Source of the DNA: Leptospira interrogans serovar Manilae | Lineage (GTDB): Bacteria > Spirochaetota > Leptospiria > Leptospirales > Leptospiraceae | DNA: 38,635 bases | Direction: 5' to 3' | Assembly (NCBI GenBank): GCA_945887855.1 | Contig: CAMCZP010000023.1 | Location: 1 to 38,635 of the forward strand | The notes under the pieces: generated by a model | What the model saw: the letters and a program-made list of their open reading frames with translations, nothing else | What the model was told of the DNA's origin: nothing | The model's database searches: none | Position numbers and translations under genes: made by a program | Part shown: positions 1-7,842 of the stretch, piece by piece | Layout: each line of letters opens with the position of its first letter | Numbering within the stretch: the stretch's first letter is position 1

Positions 1-458
1 ATATTTTCATTGCTTAGAAATGTTAAAAATCGAACACCCCTACTAAGATCTCTAGCGGTGAGTGGAATTCCTGTATAAGCAGACATTCCTGATGCAGAAG
101 TTATTCCAGGAATAATTTCAAAAGGAATATTATTTTGGTATAATATCTCCAGTTCATCCACAATATTAGCAAATATGCTTACATCCCCACCTTTCAGTCT
201 GGCGATTTTTTCATGTTTTTCTGTTTCATTTAAGATAATAGAATTGATTTCTGATTGTGGAGTAGAGTGACTTGTATGACCCTGCTTTCCAACAAATATT
301 TTTTTTGCATTTGGGTCACAATATAACTCTAATATTTTTTCATTTACTAGCCTGTCATAGATTACAACTTCAGAATCTTTAAGTACATTAACACCTTTGA
401 TTGTAATCAATTCGGGATCCCCTGGTCCTGCTCCTATAAAATATACCTTTGAATTCAT
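1..458 (-). CDS. cobA: Uroporphyrinogen-III C-methyltransferase (SUMT), N-terminal part, cut by window edge
   Basis: This gene runs off the left edge, so only about 152 N-terminal residues are visible. The start is the ATG at 458, whose upstream base touches the stop codon of cysH. The protein opens with MNSKVYFIGAGPGDPELIT, the glycine-rich first motif of SUMT-type tetrapyrrole methyltransferases. It continues with YDRLV, GKQGHTSHSTPQSEIN, RLKGGD, and IPGITSASGMSAYTGIPLT, all in the family order. SUMT uses S-adenosylmethionine to methylate uroporphyrinogen III twice, giving precorrin-2. The dehydrogenase/chelatase gene two genes upstream in the same operon would turn that into siroheme. One oddity is that the usual PFIFGRGGEE after RLKGGD reads VSIFANIVDE here. 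The family call is firm; whether a second domain is fused at the missing C-terminus cannot be seen. Confidence 0.9.
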   Translation of the reverse strand, partial: MNSKVYFIGAGPGDPELITIKGVNVLKDSEVVIYDRLVNEKILELYCDPNAKKIFVGKQGHTSHSTPQSEINSIILNETEKHEKIARLKGGDVSIFANIVDELEILYQNNIPFEIIPGITSASGMSAYTGIPLTARDLSRGVRFLTFLSNEN

Positions 459-1157
459 TTACTTAAAATGTAGTCCACACTCTTTTTTACTTGAATCTTC
501 CCACCACCATCGTCCCGATCGAAAATCCTCACCTTCTTGGATTGCTCGGGTGCAGGGCTGGCAACCTATACTTACAAATCCTTTGTCATGCAAACTGTTA
601 TAAGGAATATTATTTTCTTTGATATAATTTTTAACTTCATCAAAAGTCCAATGTAAAATTGGATGAATTTTTAGTATATGATTGTGTTCATCCCATTCTA
701 TCTGTTCAATGAGTTCCCTATCTTTAGATTGCTCTTTTCGAATTCCAGTGATCCAGATAGTACTACCGGCTAATGCTCTTTTTAAAGGCTCAACCTTTCG
801 TATATTACAACATTCTTTTCGATTTTCTACTGAATCATAAAAACTAAGAGCACCTTTATTTGTAAGCAGATACTCTAAAGCTGTTGTAATTGGAAAAAGT
901 ACATCAATTTTAATATTGTACTTTTCCCTTGTTTTTTGTAGTACTGAATATGTTTCTGGAAACAGCCTTCCTGTATCTAGGGTAAAAATTTTACATTTTA
1001 ATTGATTTGTAGCTATATAGTGACTAATGATTTGGTCTTCATATCCCAAACTAGTAGAAAAGATTAATTTTTCATCTTCTAATTTATTAAGAATATCTAG
1101 CATATCTAAACTTGTATGATTACTAATACTATTTTTAATTAAATGTAATTTTTCCAC
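459..1157 (-). CDS. cysH: Assimilatory adenylylsulfate/phosphoadenylylsulfate reductase
   Basis: This 232-residue cytoplasmic enzyme reduces activated sulfate to sulfite, using thioredoxin or a similar donor. The start is GTG at 1157. The nucleotide-binding part shows FSTSLGYEDQ (residues 33-42) and FTLDTGRLFPETY (58-70). The redox end shows ECGLH with the catalytic Cys at 227. A Cys-Cys pair at 116-117 and a Cys-x2-Cys at 199-202 are the ligands of the [4Fe-4S] cluster that marks the APS-reducing, plant/Bacillus-type branch, so APS is the likelier substrate than PAPS. The conserved IHPILHW block and GIRKEQS are also present. The gene lies 3 bases after the precorrin-2 dehydrogenase gene and directly before the SUMT gene, in an operon with the sulfate transporter. 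No ATP sulfurylase or sulfite reductase is in the window; they may lie further left. Confidence 0.93.
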   Translation of the reverse strand: MEKLHLIKNSISNHTSLDMLDILNKLEDEKLIFSTSLGYEDQIISHYIATNQLKCKIFTLDTGRLFPETYSVLQKTREKYNIKIDVLFPITTALEYLLTNKGALSFYDSVENRKECCNIRKVEPLKRALAGSTIWITGIRKEQSKDRELIEQIEWDEHNHILKIHPILHWTFDEVKNYIKENNIPYNSLHDKGFVSIGCQPCTRAIQEGEDFRSGRWWWEDSSKKECGLHFK

Positions 1158-1160
1158 TTT

Positions 1161-1751
1161 TTAGTTCTCTTTTTCTACCAGCATTTTAGTTATTTCATTT
1201 AATTTCTTCACTTTTTCTTCAAAATTTCCTGATAACTTTTTACGTATATTATTCATATTTAGGAGTAAATCATCTATTTCATCAGGGATAATTTCTTCTA
1301 GAAATTCTTTTATTCTCTTAGCTAAAGTGGGAGATTTTCCATTCGTACTGATAGCAATTTTTAAGTTACCTTTTTGGACAACACTACTCAAATAAAAATC
1401 ACACAAATCTGGAGTGTCGGCAACATTGCATAAAATATTTTTCTCTTCACAAACTTTTTTTATTTGGAACTGTAGTGCTTTATTATCTGTAGCAGAAATA
1501 ACTAGATTTTGTCTTACAATATCACTATTTTCAAATTCTCTATTATAAATAATTACATTGGGCATTTCATTGACTAATTCAAGAAGCTCAGGTATAATAT
1601 CCTTACCGATAAGTTGCACTTTTGCATCCTTATCAGCTTTCTTAATAGCACTCATCTTTTCCAATGCTACATTACCCCCACCTACAACTAAAATATTTAT
1701 AAATTCAAGTTTAAGAAATATAGGAAATAATTTATTAGAATCTAATCTCAT
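1161..1751 (-). CDS. Precorrin-2 dehydrogenase / sirohydrochlorin ferrochelatase (CysG N-terminal-domain type, Met8/SirC-like)
   Basis: This 196-residue protein matches the free-standing N-terminal half of CysG (Met8/SirC type). It oxidises precorrin-2 with NAD to sirohydrochlorin and may also insert iron to give siroheme. The Rossmann loop VVGGGNVALEKM lies at residues 22-33. VISATDNK (84-91) and CNVADTPDLCDFY (108-120) follow, then the IAISTNGKSP block (132-141), all in family order. The C-terminal helical tail is present. The methyltransferase half of classical CysG is absent and is supplied by the separate SUMT gene at the left edge. Its ATG shares one base with the stop codon of the sulfate-binding protein gene (TAATG), which indicates translational coupling. 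Whether it chelates iron as well as dehydrogenating cannot be decided from sequence. Confidence 0.9.
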   Translation of the reverse strand: MRLDSNKLFPIFLKLEFINILVVGGGNVALEKMSAIKKADKDAKVQLIGKDIIPELLELVNEMPNVIIYNREFENSDIVRQNLVISATDNKALQFQIKKVCEEKNILCNVADTPDLCDFYLSSVVQKGNLKIAISTNGKSPTLAKRIKEFLEEIIPDEIDDLLLNMNNIRKKLSGNFEEKVKKLNEITKMLVEKEN

Positions 1752-2746
1752 TATTTATTGTACAATTTATCAAAACTTGCTCCATCTATAAAATGATCCT
1801 TCTGTGCTTTTACCCAGCCTCCAAAATGAGTATCAATATTTATTAGCTCTATTTTTGGAAATTTGGATTCATACTTTTTTAATATAATTGCACTTCGTGG
1901 TCTATAGCCATGTTTAGCTATCAAATCCTGAGCTGGCTCAGAATATAAGGAGCGAAGATATTCTTTGGATATTTCTAAAGTTCCATGTTTCTCAGCATTT
2001 TTTTCTACCACAGCAACAGGAGGTTCTGCTAAAATGCTCATAGAAGGTATGACTATTTCATACTTTTCTTTTCCCATTTCTTCCAATATAAGAAATGCTT
2101 CATTTTCCCAAGCAAGTAACACATCTCCTATACCATTTTTTGTAAATGTTGTACTAGCTCCTCTTGCCCCCGAATCCAAAACAGGTACATTATTGTACAG
2201 TGCTTTCATAAATTCTGTGACTTTTGGTACTTCATTATTGAATTTTTTTTGTGCATATCCATAAGCCGCAAGATAGTTCCAACGTGCTCCCCCACTAGTT
2301 TTAGGATTGGGAGTGATAACACTTACTTTTGGTTTGATTAAATCATCCCAATCTTTTATGCTTTTTGGGTTACCTTTTTTTACAAGAAATACAATTGTTG
2401 ATGTATAAGGAGTGCTATTATTTGGTAAGCTTTTTTGCCATGCCGAAGAAATCAGTCCTTTGGTGGCAATTATATCTATATCGTATGACAATGCTAATGT
2501 AACTATATCAGCCTGCAGCCCCTCCATTACAGAACGGGCTTGTTTCCCACTTCCACCATGTGATTGATTGATTTTAATTGTATCACCTTTTTTTTCTTTC
2601 CAATACCCTGCAAATAATGTATTGTACTCGGCATAAAGCTCTCGAGTTGGGTCATAAGAAACATTTAGCAATGTGATATCTTTAGCATCTATGCCCAAAC
2701 CAATAATTAAAAATAAACCTATCCCAAATTGAAGTAAAGAATTCAT
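1751..2746 (-). CDS. sbp: Periplasmic sulfate-binding protein of a sulfate ABC transporter
   Basis: This solute-binding protein captures sulfate for the CysTWA transporter encoded just upstream in the same operon. I chose the ATG at 2746 because AAAGGAGGGG lies directly before it and because it puts the signal peptide ([18 protein letters not shown]) at the N-terminus. The open frame extends 16 codons further to 2794 but with no signal logic. The 331-residue product shows the Sbp/CysP hallmarks: [12 protein letters not shown] near the mature start, [46 protein letters not shown], the [11 protein letters not shown] block and AEPPVAVV. Sbp and CysP (thiosulfate-preferring) are close relatives, so sulfate versus thiosulfate preference is open. 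The gap of 132 bases to cysA holds two copies of a 9-base motif. Confidence 0.92.
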   Translation of the reverse strand: MNSLLQFGIGLFLIIGLGIDAKDITLLNVSYDPTRELYAEYNTLFAGYWKEKKGDTIKINQSHGGSGKQARSVMEGLQADIVTLALSYDIDIIATKGLISSAWQKSLPNNSTPYTSTIVFLVKKGNPKSIKDWDDLIKPKVSVITPNPKTSGGARWNYLAAYGYAQKKFNNEVPKVTEFMKALYNNVPVLDSGARGASTTFTKNGIGDVLLAWENEAFLILEEMGKEKYEIVIPSMSILAEPPVAVVEKNAEKHGTLEISKEYLRSLYSEPAQDLIAKHGYRPRSAIILKKYESKFPKIELINIDTHFGGWVKAQKDHFIDGASFDKLYNK

Positions 2747-2819
2747 AGCCCCTCCTTTAAAAATTAGCAAATTACTGCCAGTTTCACTTACCATAGTTCC
2801 TAGTCAAATTAAATTCATC

Positions 2820-2869
2820 TTAACAGAATTATTATTTACTATAACGAACTTAATATTAGTTTAACAGAA
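2820..2869. promoter_or_regulatory. Possible operator: two direct copies of TTAACAGAA before the sulfate-binding protein gene
   Basis: The 9-mer TTAACAGAA occurs at 2820-2828 and again at 2861-2869, 41 bases apart, in the gap between cysA and the sulfate-binding protein gene. The same word in the opposite orientation lies upstream of cysT (5723-5731). I found no further copy by eye, and the three copies lie only at the two intergenic spaces of the sulfur operon. This could be the binding site of a sulfur-status regulator. The assignment is inference, since short A+T-rich words recur by chance. Confidence 0.3.
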
Positions 2870-2878
2870 ATTTTATCG

Positions 2879-3958
2879 TTAAATAACAAAATCATGGGGT
2901 TCATCTGTCAAAAATATTGCTTTATCATGGATACTCAAATATACCAAATCACCTCTTTTAATACCCAAATCTCTATATCTCTCACTCGAGAGCTCAATTA
3001 AAATAGAGTGGTTAAACTCATCTGTCACTTCTACCCTAACATTTGAACCTGCTGGATTAATATGATCCACTACCCCTTTGGAAATTGTATCTCGATTGGG
3101 AATCAGTGTGATACTAAACTGATGAGGTCGAATGTATATACTAGCTTTCCTATTTCCAGACATATCATCTAGCTTATCTTCCAGCTCCTTGTTACCCAAA
3201 AATAGTTTTCCATTTTCAAATCTACCATGAAAGAGATTCACATTTCCTAAAAAATTATAAACAAAAGGTGTTGATGGGGTGTTATACACTTCCTCTGGTG
3301 TTCCATATTGTTCGATGGAACCATTATTCATAACTACAACTTTGTCAGAAACCTCTAAAGCTTCTTCTTGATCATGTGTTACAAATACACTAGTTATATG
3401 CATCTCATCGTGAAGCTTTCTTAGCCATCTTCGTAGTTCTTTTCTTACCTGTGCATCTAGAGCTCCGAATGGTTCATCTAATAATAAAACTTTTGGTTCA
3501 ACCGCTAAAGCTCTAGCTAATGCTATTCTCTGCCTCTGCCCACCACTCAATTGGGATGGATATCGGTCTCTTAGATTTTCTAACTTTACTAATGACAATA
3601 AGCTTTCTACTTTTTCTATTATATCAGATTTAGAAGGTCTAATTTTACGACTCTGCACTTTTAAACCGTAAGCGACATTTTCAAATACTGTCATGTGCTT
3701 AAAAAGTGCATAGTGTTGAAATACAAATCCAACTTTTCTATCTCCTATTTTCTTATCTTTGATTTCTTCCCCTGAAAATAGGATGGATCCTTTATCCTGA
3801 ATCTCAAGACCGGATATTATTCTTAAAAGAGTAGTTTTACCACATCCACTCGGGCCAAGCAGGGCAACTAATTCTCCTGAATTAATTTTCAGAGAAATAT
3901 CAATTAATGCTTGAAATTTTCCAAAATTCTTAGATATATTATTAATTTCTATGCTCAT
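2879..3958 (-). CDS. cysA: Sulfate/thiosulfate ABC transporter ATP-binding protein CysA
   Basis: This 359-residue ATPase powers sulfate import through the CysT-CysW membrane pair. It has the Walker A loop [14 protein letters not shown] (around residues 33-46), the Q-loop FQHYALF, the ABC signature [15 protein letters not shown], Walker B with [12 protein letters not shown], and the switch His in [11 protein letters not shown]. The C-terminal third, from about residue 240, is a TOBE-type extension, as in CysA and MalK. The [20 protein letters not shown] and [11 protein letters not shown] segments are typical of CysA rather than of other uptake ATPases. The start codon lies 7 bases after the cysW stop and has no clear ribosome binding site, so it probably relies on translational coupling. 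Confidence 0.95.
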   Translation of the reverse strand: MSIEINNISKNFGKFQALIDISLKINSGELVALLGPSGCGKTTLLRIISGLEIQDKGSILFSGEEIKDKKIGDRKVGFVFQHYALFKHMTVFENVAYGLKVQSRKIRPSKSDIIEKVESLLSLVKLENLRDRYPSQLSGGQRQRIALARALAVEPKVLLLDEPFGALDAQVRKELRRWLRKLHDEMHITSVFVTHDQEEALEVSDKVVVMNNGSIEQYGTPEEVYNTPSTPFVYNFLGNVNLFHGRFENGKLFLGNKELEDKLDDMSGNRKASIYIRPHQFSITLIPNRDTISKGVVDHINPAGSNVRVEVTDEFNHSILIELSSERYRDLGIKRGDLVYLSIHDKAIFLTDEPHDFVI

Positions 3959-3965
3959 ATATATA

Positions 3966-4793
3966 TTATAAACTTTTATTATCTGAATAATGATGTACTA
4001 TCTCTTTTAAAATAAGAGACAATATCGATAGCAATGCAAGAATAGATGCCACTGCAAAAGCACCCACATAATTGTACTCATTGTAAAGAATTTCAACATG
4101 AAGGGGTATAGTATTTGTTAGACCCCTAATATGACCAGATACAACAGAAACTGCTCCAAACTCACCCATTGCTCTTGCAGAACAAAGTATCACACCATAT
4201 AGAAGTCCCCATTTTATATTTGGAAGAGTGATATAAAAAAAAGTTTGCCAGCCATTTGCCCCTAGTATAAGAGAAGCCTCTTCTTCTTCCTTGCCTAGGG
4301 ATTGCATTATTGGAAGAAGTTCACGGGCTATAAATGGGAAGGTTATAAAAATTGTTACTAAAACTATTCCAGGTGTACTAAAAATTATTTTGATATCATG
4401 TTCTTGCAAAAATTCTCCTAAAATTCCTTCAGCTCCAAATAAAATAATAAATAGCAATCCTGAAATGACCGGGGAAACTGAGAATGGGATATCAATCAGA
4501 GTCGTCAAAATACTCTTTCCAAAAAAATCAAATCTGGCTATTAAATAGGAAGCAGCAATTCCAAAAATTAAATTTAGAGGAACAGTGATACACAATGCAA
4601 TTAAACTAAGCTTCATGGCTGATATGGCATCACTTTCTTGTATTGCATTAAAATAGTATGAGTACCCCTTCTCAAGAGCATTGAAAAAAACTGAAAAGAG
4701 TGGAATTATTAAAAAAAAGATAACAAATACTAAAGAAATCCCAATTAGTGAATATTTAGTTATATTAGAATCTGAGATATTATTATTTTTCAT
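3966..4793 (-). CDS. cysW: Sulfate ABC transporter permease CysW
   Basis: This 275-residue inner-membrane permease forms the sulfate channel with CysT. About six hydrophobic segments are visible, beginning with [20 protein letters not shown]. The EAA loop that docks on the ATPase is present as [20 protein letters not shown] followed by P. The [18 protein letters not shown] block is characteristic of CysW. It is preceded by AGGGGC seven to eight bases before the ATG, and only 9 bases separate it from cysT. The assignment as W rather than T rests on that motif and on the T-W-A gene order. Confidence 0.93.
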   Translation of the reverse strand: MKNNNISDSNITKYSLIGISLVFVIFFLIIPLFSVFFNALEKGYSYYFNAIQESDAISAMKLSLIALCITVPLNLIFGIAASYLIARFDFFGKSILTTLIDIPFSVSPVISGLLFIILFGAEGILGEFLQEHDIKIIFSTPGIVLVTIFITFPFIARELLPIMQSLGKEEEEASLILGANGWQTFFYITLPNIKWGLLYGVILCSARAMGEFGAVSVVSGHIRGLTNTIPLHVEILYNEYNYVGAFAVASILALLSILSLILKEIVHHYSDNKSL

Positions 4794-4802
4794 GAATAGC
4801 CC

Positions 4803-5639
4803 CTAGCTTGAATATTTCTTAGCATTCCTATACTGAAAAATATTTATACTTAGAAAAATGGAAAATGAAATCAATAATAATGAAACAGCTAATGCAGTTG
4901 CGCCAGGATAGTCATATTGCTCCAATCTAGTTAAAATCAATAATGGAGTGATTTCACTTACCATCGGCATATTTCCGGATATAAAAACCACAGACCCGTA
5001 CTCTCCAATTCCCCTAGCAAAAGCTAGAAGAAATCCGCTTATTATAGATGGGAAAAGTGCCGGTAAAATGACATTTGTAAATGTCTGAAATCTACTTGCA
5101 CCCAAACACGCAGAGGCTTCTTCAAACTCAGGTTCAAAATCTTCTAAAATAGGCTGGATACTTCGTACTACAAATGGAATTCCTATAAATACTAATGCAG
5201 TGTATACTCCAAAAGGAGTATAGGCTATTTTTATTCCCATTGGCTCTAAAAACCTACCATACCAACCATTAGGTGAAAAAAGGGAAGCTAATGTAATACC
5301 TGCAACTGCAGTAGGCAAAGCAAATGGCAAATCCACAAGTGCATCGATTATTCTTCTTCCAAAAAACTCATACCGCACAAGTACCCATGCTAACAAAAGT
5401 CCAAAAATAGAGTCAGTCAGTGCAGCAAGTAGAGATGCTCCAAATGTTAATTTATAAGATTGTAGAACCCTATCTGTTGTAATACTATCCCAAAATTGAG
5501 ATGGGCTCATACTGGATGTTTTCCAAAAAAGCCCCATAATAGGAATTAAGACTATAATTGAGAGGTAAAAAACAGTGTATCCAAGTGATAAGGTAAATCC
5601 TGGCAAATTGGATTTTTTAAATTTCCCCATAAAATCCAA
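4803..5639 (-). CDS. cysT: Sulfate ABC transporter permease CysT (CysU)
   Basis: This permease of up to 278 residues is the first gene of the sulfur operon. It has about six transmembrane segments, an EAA loop (EEASACLGASRFQTFTNVIL, then P) and the RGIGEYGSVVFISGNMP block typical of CysT. The frame opens with TTG at 5639, but an ATG three codons later (5630) gives M-G-K-F-K-K-S, has a GGA close upstream and may be the true start. CysT and CysW together make the membrane pathway for sulfate. The 220-base divergent space to the TPR gene at 5860 must hold the operon promoter. Confidence 0.92.
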   Translation of the reverse strand: MDFMGKFKKSNLPGFTLSLGYTVFYLSIIVLIPIMGLFWKTSSMSPSQFWDSITTDRVLQSYKLTFGASLLAALTDSIFGLLLAWVLVRYEFFGRRIIDALVDLPFALPTAVAGITLASLFSPNGWYGRFLEPMGIKIAYTPFGVYTALVFIGIPFVVRSIQPILEDFEPEFEEASACLGASRFQTFTNVILPALFPSIISGFLLAFARGIGEYGSVVFISGNMPMVSEITPLLILTRLEQYDYPGATALAVSLLLISFSIFLSINIFQYRNAKKYSS

Positions 5640-5722
5640 ATTTCCAATATAATGAATTTTTGTAAAGTTTAATAAATTTTATTCTACTTTATTACCAAAA
5701 TCTAATTTAAATTTCAATTATT

Positions 5723-5731
5723 TTCTGTTAA
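5723..5731. promoter_or_regulatory. Third copy of the 9-base motif (inverted) upstream of cysT
   Basis: TTCTGTTAA, the reverse complement of the word found twice before the sulfate-binding protein gene, lies about 90 bases upstream of cysT in an A+T-rich divergent intergenic region (5640-5859). Apart from this I see no clear hairpin or strong -35/-10 pair there. Its position fits an operator for the sulfur operon, but one 9-mer is weak evidence. Confidence 0.25.
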
Positions 5732-5859
5732 ATAATGATTTTACATATAAGTACTTCTACTTTTATTTACTGATTACCTATAAAATTTGAATTTCCAAAA
5801 TCTAAATCTTACCTATTAAATATTTACAAATTCACTAAATAATTTACTCTCAACTTTAT

Positions 5860-7542
5860 ATGATCTATTTAATTTTAATACTTTTTTCCTTTTGCAATAT
5901 ACCTGATATAAAATATAATTTTTCAGAATACATCACAAAGGAACAAATAAATAAAAGGAAAACCTTACTCATATATCCAATTAAGAATACAAGTAGCTCC
6001 CAATATTCCTTTTATTCAGAAGGTATTACAGAGTCTATTATACATGATTTAAGCATGGTAAAAGGAATAGGTGTAATCTCTCAAGAGGATAGAAAAAAAG
6101 CACTAAAGGAATTGGCATATAAGCAGGCCATGGGTCTTGAAGAAAGTGAGGTTTCAAAAATAGCCATTCTAACAGGAGCCGATTTGTTTTTGATGGGATC
6201 CTATTCTGTGGAATCTGGTAAGATCCGCATCATTGCGAGAGTCATAGATGCTGCTTCAAGTGTAATAATAAAAAGTATTAAAATCGATGGATTGGTAAGA
6301 GATATATTTACCCTCCAAGATAATCTAACCCAAACCTTACTCAGCACAAGTGGAGAACCATCAAACGATGATCTGGCATATTTAAATAATAAAACCAAGC
6401 ATTCTGATAAAGCCTTTGAATCATTTTCAAAAGGTTTGGAAATAGAAGAGGCAAATCCCACAGGTGCTTTGGAATATTATAAAAAATCTTTAAATATTGA
6501 ACCCGAGTATTTGGAGGTACTTGACAGAGCGGGAGCAGTTTCCATTCTCTTAGACCAACCAACAGAATCCATAATCTACTTCAATAAAGCACAAACTATT
6601 CGAGAAAAAAAAGGACTTAAAAACTCAACAGCTTATTCAAACGCTTTAGCTCAAATTGGAAATATTTATTATAATAAAGGAAATTATGAAAAAGCTCTTG
6701 AATATTATTATAATGATAAGAAAATAAAAGAAAATCTTGGATTACAAAATACTTTTGAATACAGTAACTCATTATCAAATATTGGAATTTTATATTATTC
6801 AAAAGGAGATTCAAAAAAAGCATTAGAATTTTATTTAAATGCCCAATCTATTAGAAAGAATCTCGGACTTGAAAACACTTCAGCATTTTCGATTACTTTA
6901 AATAATATAGGAAATATTTATAAATCGAAAGGAGATTACAATTCTGCTCTATTTAACTACAACAAAGCACTGAGTAAAAGGGATTCCTTGGGCTTACAAA
7001 ATTCTTCAGGATATGCAAATACTTTAGGAAATATAGGAATTGTATACCATTCCATGGGTAATCGAGACAAAGCTCTGGATTTTTACAAAAGGGCACAATC
7101 AATTAGAGATTCATTGGGACTTCAAAATACATCTGGATATGCTACAACTCTTGGAAACATTGGAAACCTATTCAATATTCAAAAAAAATATGACAATGCA
7201 CTGGAATACTACAAGAGAGCCCAGAGCATACGTGAAAAAATTAAAATTCAAAATTCTCCCGGATATGCTACTACTTTAAATAATATGGGAAGTATCTTTA
7301 GCTCTAAAGGCGATTTCAAAAAAGCTAAAGATTTTTACTTAAATGCGCAATCGATTAGAGAAAAATTAGGACTAAAAAGTACACAAGAATATGCTGTAAC
7401 ACTATACAATCTTGGAAATCTCTATGAATATAAAGGTGATTTCAAAAAGGGTGAAGAGTATTACAAAGAATCAAACTCTATTAAAGAAGCTGTGGGAACT
7501 AAAAATTCTGACAGTGAATCCTTAGATAGTATCGATCCATAA
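5860..7542 (+). CDS. TolB-N-like/TPR repeat protein, probably exported
   Basis: This 560-residue protein starts with a short hydrophobic segment (MIYLILILFSFCNIPD), which reads as a signal peptide with an imperfect lipobox around Cys12. Residues about 35-165 (TLLIYPIKN, SEGITESIIHDL, LTGADLFLMGSY) resemble the TolB N-terminal-like domain found in front of TPRs in adenylate-cyclase-associated and FlgO-like proteins. A single TPR-like unit follows around residue 195. From residue 251 come seven consecutive 42-residue TPR units of the kinesin-light-chain spacing, with consensus LGLQNTSGYATTLGNIGNIY. It is probably a cell-envelope scaffold; no partner is evident. It diverges from the sulfur operon and lacks a clear ribosome binding site. 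The function is unknown, though the architecture is clear. Confidence 0.8.
   Translation: MIYLILILFSFCNIPDIKYNFSEYITKEQINKRKTLLIYPIKNTSSSQYSFYSEGITESIIHDLSMVKGIGVISQEDRKKALKELAYKQAMGLEESEVSKIAILTGADLFLMGSYSVESGKIRIIARVIDAASSVIIKSIKIDGLVRDIFTLQDNLTQTLLSTSGEPSNDDLAYLNNKTKHSDKAFESFSKGLEIEEANPTGALEYYKKSLNIEPEYLEVLDRAGAVSILLDQPTESIIYFNKAQTIREKKGLKNSTAYSNALAQIGNIYYNKGNYEKALEYYYNDKKIKENLGLQNTFEYSNSLSNIGILYYSKGDSKKALEFYLNAQSIRKNLGLENTSAFSITLNNIGNIYKSKGDYNSALFNYNKALSKRDSLGLQNSSGYANTLGNIGIVYHSMGNRDKALDFYKRAQSIRDSLGLQNTSGYATTLGNIGNLFNIQKKYDNALEYYKRAQSIREKIKIQNSPGYATTLNNMGSIFSSKGDFKKAKDFYLNAQSIREKLGLKSTQEYAVTLYNLGNLYEYKGDFKKGEEYYKESNSIKEAVGTKNSDSESLDSIDP
6610..7491 (+). repeat. Seven tandem 126-bp coding repeats (42-codon TPR units)
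   Basis: Counting codons, seven units of exactly 42 residues run without an insertion or deletion from the Lys before GLKNSTAYSN to the Ala before VGTKNSD. Units 4 and 5 are closest to each other (LGLQNSSGYANTLGNIG and LGLQNTSGYATTLGNIG, each followed by KRAQSIR). This suggests expansion by duplication, with drift in the outer units. Confidence 0.85.
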
Positions 7543-7618
7543 TTCTTTTATCTAGATTTATGAATAGACTTTTCATTTGGATCATTTTTAATAAGGTTAA
7601 AACGGAGAGTAACATAAA

Positions 7619-7837
7619 ATGGATTTAGATTTAAATAAACCTGATTCAAACAATCCACCAGTGCAATCTAAAAAGAAAAAAATCTTAAAAGTAGTTGGGA
7701 TCTTATTGTTTGCCTTTTTTTACGATTTTTTTCCACTCGATATCATCCCTGATTTCATTCCTCTCTTTGGATTGGGAGATGATCTATTTGTAACCATTAT
7801 TTCGCTTTATTTAGCATATAAAAACAGCAAAGGATAA
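7619..7837 (+). CDS. Small DUF1232 (YkvA-like) membrane protein
   Basis: This 72-residue protein has a charged N-terminus with a Lys cluster (QSKKKKILKV). It then has a hydrophobic stretch containing DFFPLDIIPDFIPLFGLGDD, which matches the DUF1232 core (P-[IL]-D-[LI]-I-P-D-F-I-P..G..DD). The molecular role of the family is unknown. A GGAGAG sits about ten bases before the ATG. The gene ends 5 bases before the VTT/flavoprotein gene, so the two are very likely co-transcribed. Confidence 0.8.
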   Translation: MDLDLNKPDSNNPPVQSKKKKILKVVGILLFAFFYDFFPLDIIPDFIPLFGLGDDLFVTIISLYLAYKNSKG

Positions 7838-7842
7838 ACTTC

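Noticed and set aside
2747..2794. Upstream extension of the sulfate-binding protein to 2794
   Set aside because: The later ATG has a strong AAAGGAGGGG and a clean signal peptide; the 16 extra residues would bury that signal.
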